This document shows positions 7,695 through 16,921 of a DNA stretch of 62,654 bases, piece by piece. The notes under the pieces are model-generated. The model did not search any database, was not told the DNA's origin, and worked only from the letters and a program-made list of their open reading frames with translations. The stretch is taken from contig PDUK01000028.1 of assembly GCA_006212115.1 (NCBI GenBank), forward strand, positions 1 to 62,654, read 5' to 3'. The translations under genes and the position numbers were made by a program. This stretch comes from Thalassolituus sp. GTDB taxonomy: Bacteria > Pseudomonadota > Gammaproteobacteria > Pseudomonadales > Oceanobacteraceae. Position 1 is the first letter of the stretch, and every line of letters begins with the position of its first letter.

Positions 7695-9314
7695 TTAAAG
7701 GTGGCCAAGCTCATTGATGTACTTTGACATCAGCACAGTATCGTACGCTCGAGGCAATACTTCCGGGTAGTCCCGACTGTAATGCAGTCCTCGACTCTCT
7801 TTGCGCATCAGTGCCGAGCGGATAATCACTTCGGCAACATCCACCAGATTTCTTAGCTCCAGTAAGTCGTTGGTGACTTTGTGATTGGAGTAAAATTCCT
7901 GAATCTCCTGACGTAACAGTTTTACCCTGTGCTTCGCTCTGACCAGACGTTTTGTGGTACGTACGATGCCCACGTAGTCCCACATAAAGCGACGTAACTC
8001 GTCCCAGTTGTGGGCGATAACAACGTCTTCATCGGAATCCGTAACCTGACTGGAGTCCCAGTGTGGCACCGTTTCTGGCTCGGGCAAGTCCGCGATTGAG
8101 GCGGCGATATCGGCGGCGGCGGCTCTTGCGTACACCAGACACTCAAGGAGAGAGTTGCTGGCTAAGCGGTTTGCACCATGCAGCCCTGTGCATGCTGTTT
8201 CGCCTACCGCGTAAAGGCGTCGAATATCTGTCTTACCAGCGTTGTCGGTGACCACCCCACCACAGGTGTAGTGGGCTGCAGGTACAACGGGGATGGGGTC
8301 TCGCGTGATGTCGATACCGAGCTCCAGGCAGCGATCGTAGATAGTCGGGAAATGCTCGCGAATAAACTCCGCCGGTTTGTGCGAAATATCCAGAAACAGG
8401 CAATCTGCCCCGAGGCGTTTCATTTCATGGTCGATCGCTCGCGCCACGATGTCGCGGGGAGCCAGTTCGGCTCTGTCGTCAAAACGATCCATAAAACGCT
8501 TACCGTTGGGCAGTAAAAGTCTGCCGCCTTCACCACGAACGGCTTCGGTAATCAGGAATGAACCTGCTTGTGGGTGATACAGACACGTTGGGTGGAACTG
8601 GTTAAATTCCATGTTCGCCACCCGGCAACCAGCCCGCCACGCCATGGCAATACCGTCACCGGATGCACCGTCGGGATTGCTGGTATAAAGGTATACTTTA
8701 CTCGCGCCACCTGTTGCCAACGCCGTTGCCTTCGCTGTGATGGCATCAACATCACCGGTTTTTTTGTTGAGGAAGTAGCCCCCAGCACAGGCTTGGTGTT
8801 CCAGCCCCAGTTTTTCACGGGTAATCAGGTCGACTGCAATGTAATCATTAAGCAGTGTCAGGTTATCACGCTCAGATGCTCGCTGAAGGAGGGTGTCTGA
8901 CATCGCATGCCCGGTGGCATCGGCGGCATGGATAATGCGGCGTGCACTGTGGCCGCCTTCACGGGTGAGGTGAAACTGGTTGTCACCCGAAGCTGGGTTT
9001 TCTTTTGTGAAGGGCACACCCAGATCAATCAGCCATTGTATGGCTTCCGTGGATTCACTGACCGTAAATCGAACGGCGGCTTCATTGCACAAACCTGCTC
9101 CTGCAGTCAGTGTGTCGGCAACATGTGCGTCAACGCTGTCTTCTTCGTCCAACACGGCCGCGACACCACCTTGCGCCCAGCGGGTTGAGCCTGCGTCCAT
9201 GGTGTCCTTACTGACGATGGCCACTTGCAGATGCTCCGGCAGCGATAATCCCAGGGTAAGCCCTGCTGCTCCGCTTCCTATGATTAATACATCAAATGTC
9301 AATGTCTGACTCAT
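7695..9314 (-). CDS. nadB: L-aspartate oxidase
   Basis: Oxidises L-aspartate to iminoaspartate, the first step of de novo NAD synthesis, using FAD. The N-terminal dinucleotide fold is seen as DVLIIGSGAAGLTLGLSL. Other fumarate-reductase/NadB motifs follow: STRWAQGGVAAV, EGGHSARRIIHA, MEFNQFHPTCLYHP, EAVRGEGGRLL, AAHYTCGGV and GLHGANRLASNSLLE. Length (539 aa) is normal. The start is ATG 9314, where GGAG stands nine bases upstream; an ATG two codons earlier is too close to it. The gene is convergent with ygfX, and its 5' end is divergent from rpoE, the same nadB/rpoE arrangement as in Escherichia coli and Pseudomonas. Confidence 0.96.
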   Translation of the reverse strand: MSQTLTFDVLIIGSGAAGLTLGLSLPEHLQVAIVSKDTMDAGSTRWAQGGVAAVLDEEDSVDAHVADTLTAGAGLCNEAAVRFTVSESTEAIQWLIDLGVPFTKENPASGDNQFHLTREGGHSARRIIHAADATGHAMSDTLLQRASERDNLTLLNDYIAVDLITREKLGLEHQACAGGYFLNKKTGDVDAITAKATALATGGASKVYLYTSNPDGASGDGIAMAWRAGCRVANMEFNQFHPTCLYHPQAGSFLITEAVRGEGGRLLLPNGKRFMDRFDDRAELAPRDIVARAIDHEMKRLGADCLFLDISHKPAEFIREHFPTIYDRCLELGIDITRDPIPVVPAAHYTCGGVVTDNAGKTDIRRLYAVGETACTGLHGANRLASNSLLECLVYARAAAADIAASIADLPEPETVPHWDSSQVTDSDEDVVIAHNWDELRRFMWDYVGIVRTTKRLVRAKHRVKLLRQEIQEFYSNHKVTNDLLELRNLVDVAEVIIRSALMRKESRGLHYSRDYPEVLPRAYDTVLMSKYINELGHL

Positions 9315-9454
9315 GCACATTGGCTCCAGTGGTGGTAATCTCGACAGGTCTGTTTGCAGACTCTGGTGACCATGTTCAGTACGACGGTCAGGCGTAAGCC
9401 CAGCCGCACTATAATGCGCAGCGATGGCGTTGACAAAGAAACCTGACAGCCATG

Positions 9455-9482
9455 GAACTGTTTCATTATTTGCAGGTCTACT
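9455..9482 (+). promoter_or_regulatory. sigma-E-type promoter upstream of rpoE
   Basis: The -35 element GGAACTG (9455-9461) and -10 element GTCTAC (9477-9482) are separated by 15 bases. This matches the sigma-E/AlgU promoter layout GGAACTT-N15-GTCTAA with one mismatch in each element. It lies about 90 bases before the rpoE start, so it fits autoregulation of the operon by its own sigma factor, as known for Escherichia coli rpoE and Pseudomonas algU. Confidence 0.7.
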
Positions 9483-9569
9483 TGGTAGTTGTGTCAGGAA
9501 ATGTCAGTATTCTGAACTATCTGGTCCCAGACACACCGAACTTATGTATCCATAAGTGGAGGACATGGT

Positions 9570-10208
9570 GTGACTCGTTCAACAAATGTTGCAGAGAAGC
9601 AACCGACAGATGCAGGTAATCAGATGACCGACCAACCAGCTTCAGACCAACAACTGGTCGCGCGGGTTCAGAAAGGTGACCGGCGGGCGTTCGACCTGCT
9701 GGTGGTGAAGTACCAGCATCGTATCCTCTCTTTGGTAGGACGGTTTGTATCCGATCATGCTGAAGCTCAGGATGTGACGCAGGAAGCATTCATCAAGGCA
9801 TACCGTGCGTTACCTTCATTCCGAGGGGATAGCCAGTTTTACACCTGGATGTACCGGATTGCCGTGAATACGGCTAAGAATCACCTGATTAGTCGTGGTC
9901 GCAAAACCCCGACTCAGGACATTGACCTCGATGACGCAGCGTATTTTGCGGATGAGGCTAATATGAAAGATGTCGAGACCCCCGACGGTTTGCTGCAGCG
10001 AGATCAGTTGCGCAAGGTGGTTTTCGATGCGATTGAAGACTTGCCAGAAGAGTTGCGTCGTGCGGTAACGCTACGAGAACTTGAAGGCTTGAGCTATGAA
10101 GAGATTGCAGAGGCAATGAATTGCCCGATAGGGACGGTAAGATCCCGAATTTTCCGAGCGCGGGAAGCAATTGAAAAGAAAATGCGGCTGCTCAGTGCGA
10201 CAGCGTAA
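9570..10208 (+). CDS. rpoE: RNA polymerase sigma factor RpoE/AlgU (extracytoplasmic stress)
   Basis: An ECF sigma factor controlling envelope stress genes. Region 2 includes DLLVVKYQHRI, QEAFIKAYRALPSFRGDSQFYTWMYRIAVNTAKN; region 4 has LPEELRRAVTLRELEGLSYEEIAEAMNCPIGTVRSRIFRAREAI, both split here for reading and near-identical in pattern to RpoE. GTG 9570 has a strong GGAGG seven bases upstream and gives 212 residues, with about 18 extra at the N-terminus. ATG 9624 would give the usual 194-residue length but has a weaker ribosome site. It heads the operon with mucA, mucB, rseC and mucD and is held inactive by the next gene product. Confidence 0.95.
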   Translation: MTRSTNVAEKQPTDAGNQMTDQPASDQQLVARVQKGDRRAFDLLVVKYQHRILSLVGRFVSDHAEAQDVTQEAFIKAYRALPSFRGDSQFYTWMYRIAVNTAKNHLISRGRKTPTQDIDLDDAAYFADEANMKDVETPDGLLQRDQLRKVVFDAIEDLPEELRRAVTLRELEGLSYEEIAEAMNCPIGTVRSRIFRAREAIEKKMRLLSATA

Positions 10209-10228
10209 GTGCTTTATGGGTGTTGTTT

Positions 10229-10978
10229 ATGAAAAACCGGATAAGAGAGTCACTGTCTGCTCTCTGTGATGGCGAGTGTGACGAGCTCGAACTCAGACGT
10301 GCTTTAAACCACGTCGAAAATGATGCAGAGCTACGCGAGCAGTGGAGTAACTTCCATCTGATTGGCGCAGCGATGCGTGGTGAATCTATCGGCACGGTCG
10401 ATCTGTCGCGTGGCATTATGCAGGCGATAGACGGTGAGCCAATGGATGATGTACCTGCAGCAGCTGACCAAGTTAGCTCGCGCTCCAGTGCAGTTGCTGC
10501 CTCTCAACCTGATCTCGTGCAACCGTCGAAACCTGTTCTGCCTGCTTGGATGATTTCAGGTAGCGTGGCGGCGTCGGTGACACTTGCTGTGCTTCTTGGT
10601 GCGCGTGCGCTGACGAGTCCAGATGTTGGGGTGTCAGGGGATTTGTCAGCCCAGCCTGTGATGGCCGCAGTATCGTCTGAGATTGCTCCAGCGAGTGATA
10701 CTGCATCATTCGTTAGCGACGTTACTGTGAGTGTTGTGGCATCTGACACTACTGCCGATCGCAGTGCAACAGCCTCGCTGAGCGAAGAGGAGCTGGCGGC
10801 AGCTCAGGAAACTCTGCGTCAGTACGTGCTAGAGCATGAAGATCACGGATTTGGTGCTCGTGTTCAGCAGGCGTCGCCATTTGCACGAGTGGCTAATTTT
10901 GGCCAGGACACTGGTATTCGCGACAGGGTTCGTGCTGAGGTCCAGCAGGGCATAAATGCAGGAGCTGGAGCCGAATAA
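10229..10978 (+). CDS. rseA: anti-sigma-E factor RseA/MucA
   Basis: A single-pass inner-membrane anti-sigma factor that sequesters RpoE and is destroyed by regulated proteolysis under envelope stress. The N-terminal RseA domain is visible: RESLSALCDGECDELELRRAL then REQWSNFHLIGAAMRGE. A membrane helix lies at about residues 105-124 (AWMISGSVAASVTLAVLLGA). The periplasmic region ends with the MucA-type segment YVLEHEDHGFGARVQQASPFARVANF, written here as a motif guide, which in the family interacts with MucB. The start is ATG 10229; three extra codons from GTG 10220 are possible. Length (249 aa) is somewhat above MucA, because of a low-complexity Ala/Ser/Val linker after the helix. Confidence 0.93.
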   Translation: MKNRIRESLSALCDGECDELELRRALNHVENDAELREQWSNFHLIGAAMRGESIGTVDLSRGIMQAIDGEPMDDVPAAADQVSSRSSAVAASQPDLVQPSKPVLPAWMISGSVAASVTLAVLLGARALTSPDVGVSGDLSAQPVMAAVSSEIAPASDTASFVSDVTVSVVASDTTADRSATASLSEEELAAAQETLRQYVLEHEDHGFGARVQQASPFARVANFGQDTGIRDRVRAEVQQGINAGAGAE

Positions 10979-10981
10979 AGC

Positions 10982-12025
10982 ATGAGGTGCCGTTGCACAT
11001 TGTGGAAAGTGTTATGCGGCATCGCACTTCTTTGGCCTGGCGTTTCTCTCGCCGACGAGGCTGAGGACCTGCTGTCTGAAATGGCGTCTTCTCTCAAAAG
11101 TCGGCACTATTCCGGCTTGGTGACATACGGTTATGGAGACCAGTGGCACTCGGCGAAGATACAGCAGGGCCCTGCCAATCAGCAGATGTCGTTGCGAATC
11201 GACTATCTGACTGGTGAGCGCCGCTCGCAAATCCGAAGTGGAAACGAGGTCGTTTGTATCCATCAAGGTGCTCACCTACCGGGCATGACACCCGATATTC
11301 TCAAGCCTTTCAACAGCTACTTTCCGATTCACTCCGATACATTCGAACAGTACTACAGGGTGCAGAGGGCAGATCGGCTTGATCAACGAATTGCTGGCCG
11401 TGATTCCGCCGCCCTCCGTATTACCCCCACAACGCCGGACAGATATGGATATCGTCTCTGGCTGGATTTTGAAACTGCTCTCCCGTTAAAAGCCGATATT
11501 CTCAATTCGAAAAATGACGTGTTACAGCGATTTCAGTTCGCCGCGATAGACGTGTCGGCTGCTCCTGCACCCGAGCGGTTTCAGCAGGGGCAGACTGGGC
11601 ATACCGTACAGCTACACCGCCACTTAACAGATTCGGAGCAGATAAGAGCGCTAGAGTCTGAATGGTATCCGGATTGGCTCCCCCTCGGTTTCACCTTGCA
11701 GCGCTATAGCCAGTCGAGAGATGCTCAGGTGAGTGTTAAGAGTGAGAGAATGAAATTCAGCGATGGTCTCGCGTCTTTCACTTTCTTTGTCGATGCGGTG
11801 TCGGCACAGCATTCCGGGAATTTGTCAGCCAGAATGAGCCGTCAATGGGGCCCAGTTTCCGCGACTGTCGAGGATGTTGTCCATTCTGATGGTAAACTCC
11901 GCCTGACTGTCGTTGGCGAGTTGCCTCCGGCGACACTGGAACGCATCTTACTGTCGGCGTTACCCGACCAGAGTCCGGCAATGACGGAGTCCTTGGGTAC
12001 CAGACCGATTCTCAGTCAGCGCTGA
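10982..12025 (+). CDS. rseB: periplasmic sigma-E regulator RseB/MucB
   Basis: A periplasmic lipid-binding sensor that shields RseA/MucA from protease cleavage until lipopolysaccharide or lipoprotein signals accumulate. A signal peptide is visible at about residues 1-24 (LWKVLCGIALLWPGVSLADE). The mature protein has the MucB pattern: LLSEMASSLKSRHYSGLVTYGYG at its start, a LolA-like beta region with DRYGYRLWLDFETALPLKADIL, and a C-terminal domain with WYPDWLPLGF and a final segment VTVVGE-like strand. It starts three bases after the mucA stop. Length (347 aa) is near the usual 310-330. Confidence 0.93.
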   Translation: MRCRCTLWKVLCGIALLWPGVSLADEAEDLLSEMASSLKSRHYSGLVTYGYGDQWHSAKIQQGPANQQMSLRIDYLTGERRSQIRSGNEVVCIHQGAHLPGMTPDILKPFNSYFPIHSDTFEQYYRVQRADRLDQRIAGRDSAALRITPTTPDRYGYRLWLDFETALPLKADILNSKNDVLQRFQFAAIDVSAAPAPERFQQGQTGHTVQLHRHLTDSEQIRALESEWYPDWLPLGFTLQRYSQSRDAQVSVKSERMKFSDGLASFTFFVDAVSAQHSGNLSARMSRQWGPVSATVEDVVHSDGKLRLTVVGELPPATLERILLSALPDQSPAMTESLGTRPILSQR

Positions 12026-12079
12026 GTCATACTCCGTTCTGCCGTCCAGTGTAGAGAGCTGTAAAGGAAGGTAATAAGC

Positions 12080-12529
12080 GTGAATCAAGAAATAGTTCAG
12101 GTGGTCGAAACCGGCAATAATGGTGTCTGGGTTGAAGGCATTCAGCAAAGTGCCTGCAACAGCTGTAGCGCTCGTGCAGGGTGCGGCCAGCACTCGCTTA
12201 GTAAGCTGGGTAAGCCGGTTCGTTTGTGGGTGCCTACGGGCGATCACTTTCGGGTTGGAGAGCAAGTGACTATCCAGCTGCCGTCGGGTTCTCTGGCCAT
12301 CAGTGCGCTGTGTTTGTACGGCTTGCCATTGATCGGGCTAATTATTGGAGCTGTTATCGGCTATCAGGGCGGATCAGAGCCTCAGTCTCTGCTCGCTGGT
12401 GCTCTTGGCCTGGTCGGTGGCTTGCTGATGGCTCGCAAGCTAGGGCAGAAAATGCAGGGGCAATGGCAGCCAAGCGTATTGAAAAACGAGCCAGTAAACA
12501 CCATCAAACAGGGTGGTTTGACAGACTAA
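12080..12529 (+). CDS. rseC: RseC/MucC family inner-membrane protein
   Basis: A two-helix membrane protein of the sigma-E operon, also linked to reduction of SoxR in enterobacteria. The N-terminal cytoplasmic part has the family Cys cluster ACNSCSARAGCGQH (three Cys near residues 26, 29 and 35), thought to carry a redox centre. Two helices follow: about 75-93 (ISALCLYGLPLIGLIIGAVI) and about 102-118 (LLAGALGLVGGLLMA). GTG 12080 is the start, with AAGGAAGGT upstream. It lies between mucB and mucD, as expected. Confidence 0.92.
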   Translation: MNQEIVQVVETGNNGVWVEGIQQSACNSCSARAGCGQHSLSKLGKPVRLWVPTGDHFRVGEQVTIQLPSGSLAISALCLYGLPLIGLIIGAVIGYQGGSEPQSLLAGALGLVGGLLMARKLGQKMQGQWQPSVLKNEPVNTIKQGGLTD

Positions 12530-12544
12530 CGGAGAGACTTATTC

Positions 12545-13972
12545 ATGAACAACAAGCTGGTATTAAAAAACATCATTGGCTTTGTGGCCGTGTTTTTTGC
12601 TCTGGCGTTGAATACCGCGAAAGCTGATCTTCCGGACTTTCGCGACCTGGTAAAACAGACTTCCCCTGCGGTGGTTAACATCAGCACCGTCCAGCACGCG
12701 CAACGTACTAATGCGCTCTCTCAGCAGTACGGTGCACCTGATGATATGCCAGAAATCTTCCGACACTTTTTCGGGCGCCAATTTCCGCAAGGCCCACGCC
12801 AGCCTCGTGATCATACTTCCCTAGGCTCCGGATTTATCGTGTCTGAGGATGGCTATATTCTCACTAACAACCATGTTGTTGCCGATGCTGATGAAATCAT
12901 CGTTCGTCTGAATGATCGCCGCGAACTTGAGGCCGTCTTAGTGGGTGCCGACCCCAGCTCTGATCTGGCGGTGTTGAAGGTGGATGCTGATGATCTGCCA
13001 ACGGTTGAGCTTGGGAATTCGGACAAACTGGATGTAGGCGAATGGGTGGTCGCGATTGGTTCACCATTTGGCTTTGATTATTCCGTCACTGCTGGGATTG
13101 TCAGTGCCAAAGGACGCAGCCTTCCAAGCGAAAATTACGTACCCTTTATTCAGACGGATGTCGCGATCAATCCCGGTAATTCCGGCGGTCCTTTGTTTAA
13201 CCTGAAAGGTGAAGTCGTTGGGATTAACTCCCAGATTTACACGCGCTCCGGTGGCTTTATGGGAGTGTCATTCGCGATTCCGATCAATGTTGCGATGGAC
13301 GTTGCTGAACAACTCAAGAGCAAAGGCAAAGTCAGCCGTGGCTGGTTGGGTGTCGTTATTCAGGAAGTCAGTAAAGACCTCGCTGAATCGTTCGGTCTCG
13401 ACCGCGCAGCCGGCGCGCTGGTGGTTCAGGTGGTGAAGGGCAGCCCGGCTGAGGCGGCAGGACTGGTCAGCGGCGATATCATTGTGAAGGTCAATGGTAG
13501 GGACGTGTACCTGTCGTCAGATCTGCCTCATCAGATTGGCCGTTTACGAGCGGGCGACGAGGCAGAGCTGTCTGTCGTGCGAGCGGGTAAGAAAAAGACA
13601 ATCGATGTGGAAATTGGTGCTCTGCCGGATTCCAACGAGCAACTTCTGTCCTCTCGGGATGCACCGTCAGAGCGCCAGAGTAATCGTCTCGGACTGGTCG
13701 TTCGTGATATTCCGGAGAGCAGCCGCTCGGGAGGCAGTTCAAACGACGGCCGTGGAGCGGAGACCGGTGTGGTTGTCGCTGAGGTTAACCGCGGTGCTGC
13801 GGCCATGGCGGGTGTGATTCCGGGTGACATCATCACTATGATCAACGGTCAGCGTATCCAATCTGTCGCTGAGTTTGATCAGGTGGTTGCCGATCTGCCG
13901 AGCAAGCGTAGCGTCCCCATGCGAATAGTTCGACGGGGCCAAGCGTCGTTTATCCCACTTCGCGTAGACTGA
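12545..13972 (+). CDS. mucD: periplasmic serine protease MucD/DegP (HtrA family)
   Basis: A periplasmic chaperone-protease that degrades misfolded envelope proteins. The signal peptide is at about residues 1-27 (cleavage near TAKADLP). The trypsin-like domain has a complete triad: His110 (LTNNHVV), Asp140 (PSSDLAVLK) and Ser213 (GNSGGPL). Two PDZ domains follow, at about 275-360 (GWLGVVIQEV, GSPAEAAGLVSGDII) and about 385-470 (GVVVAEVNRGAAAMAGVIPGDII). Length (475 aa) is typical of MucD. GGAGAG precedes the ATG. It is the last gene of the rpoE operon, so the stress sigma factor controls its own quality-control protease. Confidence 0.96.
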   Translation: MNNKLVLKNIIGFVAVFFALALNTAKADLPDFRDLVKQTSPAVVNISTVQHAQRTNALSQQYGAPDDMPEIFRHFFGRQFPQGPRQPRDHTSLGSGFIVSEDGYILTNNHVVADADEIIVRLNDRRELEAVLVGADPSSDLAVLKVDADDLPTVELGNSDKLDVGEWVVAIGSPFGFDYSVTAGIVSAKGRSLPSENYVPFIQTDVAINPGNSGGPLFNLKGEVVGINSQIYTRSGGFMGVSFAIPINVAMDVAEQLKSKGKVSRGWLGVVIQEVSKDLAESFGLDRAAGALVVQVVKGSPAEAAGLVSGDIIVKVNGRDVYLSSDLPHQIGRLRAGDEAELSVVRAGKKKTIDVEIGALPDSNEQLLSSRDAPSERQSNRLGLVVRDIPESSRSGGSSNDGRGAETGVVVAEVNRGAAAMAGVIPGDIITMINGQRIQSVAEFDQVVADLPSKRSVPMRIVRRGQASFIPLRVD

Positions 13973-13983
13973 CCTGTCTCAAT

Positions 13984-13999
13984 GGGGGCTGCGGCCCCC
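13984..13999 (+). terminator. possible terminator hairpin after mucD
   Basis: GGGGGC (13984-13989) pairs with GCCCCC (13994-13999) around a TGCG loop, 11 bases after the mucD stop. The stem is all GC, but there is no T-run behind it, so it is at best a weak or pause hairpin separating the stress operon from lepA. Confidence 0.4.
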
Positions 14000-14070
14000 G
14001 TCATTCATAGCCTTACACGAGTCCTTCAGGTAAAATCATCCGATTGAATTCACTACCGGATGATTATTCT

Positions 14071-15870
14071 GTGAGCCAGCTGGACCACATTCGTAACTTT
14101 TCCATCATTGCCCATATCGACCACGGCAAATCCACACTGTCCGACCGCTTCATTCAGGTGTGCGGTGGCCTCTCTGATCGCGAAATGCAGGAGCAGGTTC
14201 TGGATTCCATGGACATTGAACGCGAGCGTGGTATCACCATTAAGGCTCAGAGCGTGACGCTGAACTACACCGCGCGCAACGGTGAGACGTATCAGCTGAA
14301 CTTCATTGATACGCCAGGGCACGTGGATTTCAGCTATGAAGTGAGCCGTTCACTGTCGGCCTGTGAAGGGGCTCTGCTTGTTGTCGATGCGGCTCAAGGG
14401 GTAGAGGCACAGTCGGTTGCGAACTGTTATACCGCGATCGAGCAGGGTCTGGAGGTGCGTCCTGTACTGAACAAAATGGACCTGCCGCAGGCCGACCCGG
14501 ATGCGGTTGCACAGGAAATTGAAGACATCATCGGCATTGACGCAACCGATGCGGTGCGTTGTTCTGCGAAGAGTGGTCTGAATGTCGAAGACGTGCTGGA
14601 AGATCTGGTTGCTAATATTCCTGCTCCAGAGGGTGATCCGGATGCACCTCTGCAAGCGCTGATTATCGATTCATGGTTTGACCCATACCTGGGTGTTGTC
14701 TCCTTGATTCGTGTGAAAAATGGTGCGATCCGTAAAGGCGATAAGATTCGTCTCAAGTCCACGGGTAAGGATCACATTGTCGACGACGTGGGTTACTTCA
14801 CTCCGAAGATGACCAAGCGTCCAGAGCTGAATACAGGTGAAGTGGGCTACTTGTGCGCAAGCATTAAAGACATTCACGGTGCTCCTGTGGGGGATACGAT
14901 TGTTTCCACCAAGTTCCCGGATGTTGATGCTCTCCCCGGTTTCCAGAAAGTAAAACCTCAGGTGTACGCAGGTTTATTCCCAGTATCGTCTGATGACTAC
15001 GAAGCTTTCCGTGTTGCGCTGGATAAATTGTCCCTTAATGACGCCTCGCTGTTCTTTGAACCTGAAAATTCTGATGCACTGGGCTTTGGTTTCCGTTGTG
15101 GCTTCCTCGGTATGCTGCACATGGAAATTATTCAGGAGCGTCTCGAGCGCGAATACGATCTGGACCTGATTACCACTGCACCGACGGTTATCTATGAGGT
15201 GGTCACCCGTAAGGGCGATGTTGTGAACGTCGACAACCCATCAAAACTGCCAGACATTGGCTCCATCGAAGAAATGCGCGAACCGATCGCCGAGTGCAAT
15301 ATTCTCGTGCCGCAGGAATATCTGGGTAACGTGATTTCGCTGTGTGTTGATAAGCGCGGTGTTCAGGTGGATATGCAGTACACGGGTACTCAGGTGGCAC
15401 TGCGTTATGAGATTCCAATGGCTGAAGTAGTTATGGACTTCTTCGACCGACTGAAGTCTGCGAGTCGTGGTTTCGCGTCACTCGATTACAGTTTCCTGCG
15501 TTTCCAGGCGGCTCCGCTGGTGCGTCTCGATGTACTGGTGAATGGTGATCGTGTAGACGCTCTCGCAGTGATTATGCACAGAGACAGTGTGCGTCGCCGC
15601 GGTAATCTGTTGACAGAAAAAATGAAAGAGCTGATTCCTCGTCAGATGTTCGACGTTGCGATTCAGGCGGCGGTTGGCAATCAGGTTGTTGCCCGGACAA
15701 CAGTGAAAGCATTGCGGAAAAACGTAACGGCTAAGTGCTACGGTGGCGACGTTAGCCGTAAGAAGAAACTGCTGCAGAAGCAGAAAGAAGGTAAGAAACG
15801 GATGAAACAGATCGGCAGCGTAGAAATTCCGCAGTCGGCGTTCCTTGCTGTCCTCAAAGTGGATGATTAA
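14071..15870 (+). CDS. lepA: elongation factor 4 (LepA), ribosome-associated GTPase
   Basis: A translational GTPase that binds ribosomes and influences initiation and back-translocation. G motifs are clear: AHIDHGKST (G1), ITIKAQS region (G2), DTPGHVDF (G3), NKMDLP (G4), and CSAKSG (G5). The C-terminal LepA-specific domain ends with [20 protein letters not shown] and [17 protein letters not shown] prefer GTG 14071, giving [11 protein letters not shown]..., which matches the family N-terminus (599 aa); a TTG at 14044 would add nine residues. In most relatives lepB follows; here a DUF4845 gene starts directly after the stop. Confidence 0.95.
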   Translation: MSQLDHIRNFSIIAHIDHGKSTLSDRFIQVCGGLSDREMQEQVLDSMDIERERGITIKAQSVTLNYTARNGETYQLNFIDTPGHVDFSYEVSRSLSACEGALLVVDAAQGVEAQSVANCYTAIEQGLEVRPVLNKMDLPQADPDAVAQEIEDIIGIDATDAVRCSAKSGLNVEDVLEDLVANIPAPEGDPDAPLQALIIDSWFDPYLGVVSLIRVKNGAIRKGDKIRLKSTGKDHIVDDVGYFTPKMTKRPELNTGEVGYLCASIKDIHGAPVGDTIVSTKFPDVDALPGFQKVKPQVYAGLFPVSSDDYEAFRVALDKLSLNDASLFFEPENSDALGFGFRCGFLGMLHMEIIQERLEREYDLDLITTAPTVIYEVVTRKGDVVNVDNPSKLPDIGSIEEMREPIAECNILVPQEYLGNVISLCVDKRGVQVDMQYTGTQVALRYEIPMAEVVMDFFDRLKSASRGFASLDYSFLRFQAAPLVRLDVLVNGDRVDALAVIMHRDSVRRRGNLLTEKMKELIPRQMFDVAIQAAVGNQVVARTTVKALRKNVTAKCYGGDVSRKKKLLQKQKEGKKRMKQIGSVEIPQSAFLAVLKVDD

Positions 15871-16242
15871 ATGATGAGACAATACCAGCACGGCATGACT
15901 ACAGTAACGGCTTTGTTACTGATCTTAATTGCAATTATTCTGCTTCGTGCAGTGATGGTAATTGTCCCAATTTACTTCGACGATACTGAGGTAGGTATTG
16001 TCCTTGAAAATATGGAAGAAAGCGGAAAAATCACCGCTCGCAGCAACGATAAAGCGGTACGCGAGGAACTTGAACGTCGTCTGAGAAACAACAATATTGA
16101 TGTTCAGACTGAGAAACTTTCAGTTCAACGTAACCGCAATGAGCTGGTGATTGACTGGACGTATCAGAACCGCGCGCACTTCCTTGGTAACATTGAATTT
16201 GTTATGACCTTCCAGCACCAGAAAGTAATTACCAGTGAATAA
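15871..16242 (+). CDS. DUF4845 small membrane protein
   Basis: A 123-residue protein with one N-terminal helix (about residues 10-33, [23 protein letters not shown]), a pilin-like start (QHGMTTV) and a short periplasmic part with YFDDTEVG and [24 protein letters not shown]4845 genes commonly sit between lepB and rnc in pseudomonads and relatives; the function is unknown. The ATG directly follows the lepA stop, and the 3' end overlaps rnc by 8 bases. The lepB gene that normally separates it from lepA is absent. Confidence 0.87.
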   Translation: MMRQYQHGMTTVTALLLILIAIILLRAVMVIVPIYFDDTEVGIVLENMEESGKITARSNDKAVREELERRLRNNNIDVQTEKLSVQRNRNELVIDWTYQNRAHFLGNIEFVMTFQHQKVITSE

Positions 16243-16921
16243 CCCCTTGTTAAAATTGTCCCAGCGCATCGGCTACACCTTCAATGATGAGTCGCTGGTG
16301 ACGCTGGCGCTGACCCACCGCAGTCTGTCTGGCACCAATAACGAACGTCTGGAATTTCTGGGCGACTCCATTCTTAATTTTGTCATTGCTGAAGCGCTTT
16401 TTCGGAAGTTTCCTAATGCCAAAGAGGGAAAACTGAGCCGCCTTCGGGCCCGCCTGGTGAAGGGTGATACGCTGGCTGAAATCGCCAAAGAATTCGATCT
16501 TGGAGAATTTCTGTTGCTGGGTTCAGGTGAAATGAAAAGTGGCGGTCACCGTCGCGATTCTATTCTTGCGGATGCCGTTGAAGCCATCATCGGTGCGATA
16601 TATCTCGATGCCGGTCAGGACGCAGCGTCTGAGCGCATTCTTGCCTGGTACGATTCCAGACTGCAATCGTTGACGTTGGAAGACCCGATTAAAGATCCCA
16701 AAACACGACTTCAGGAGCATCAGCAGGCAAATAAAATGAGCTTGCCGAAGTACACTGTAGTGAGTGTAGGTGGACCGGGGAATGAGCAGATTTTTACAGT
16801 GAGTTGCCGTATTCCACAGCAGGATGAAGCGGTTACTGCTGAAGGATCAAGTCGTCGGATTGCCGAGCAGGCCGCAGCACAATTATTTTTGAAACAGCTT
16901 GGCCTGGAGGATGCATCATGA
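16235..16921 (+). CDS. rnc: ribonuclease III
   Basis: A double-strand-specific endoribonuclease that matures rRNA and processes structured mRNAs. The catalytic signature NERLEFLGD is at residues 36-44 (Glu40 and Asp44), and the second acidic site is in [22 protein letters not shown]-terminal double-stranded RNA-binding domain covers about 152-225 ([20 protein letters not shown], and [20 protein letters not shown] helix at the end). GTG 16235 is the start and lies inside the DUF4845 stop region; the 3' end overlaps era by four bases (ATGA). Length (228 aa) is normal. Confidence 0.96.
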   Translation: MNNPLLKLSQRIGYTFNDESLVTLALTHRSLSGTNNERLEFLGDSILNFVIAEALFRKFPNAKEGKLSRLRARLVKGDTLAEIAKEFDLGEFLLLGSGEMKSGGHRRDSILADAVEAIIGAIYLDAGQDAASERILAWYDSRLQSLTLEDPIKDPKTRLQEHQQANKMSLPKYTVVSVGGPGNEQIFTVSCRIPQQDEAVTAEGSSRRIAEQAAAQLFLKQLGLEDAS

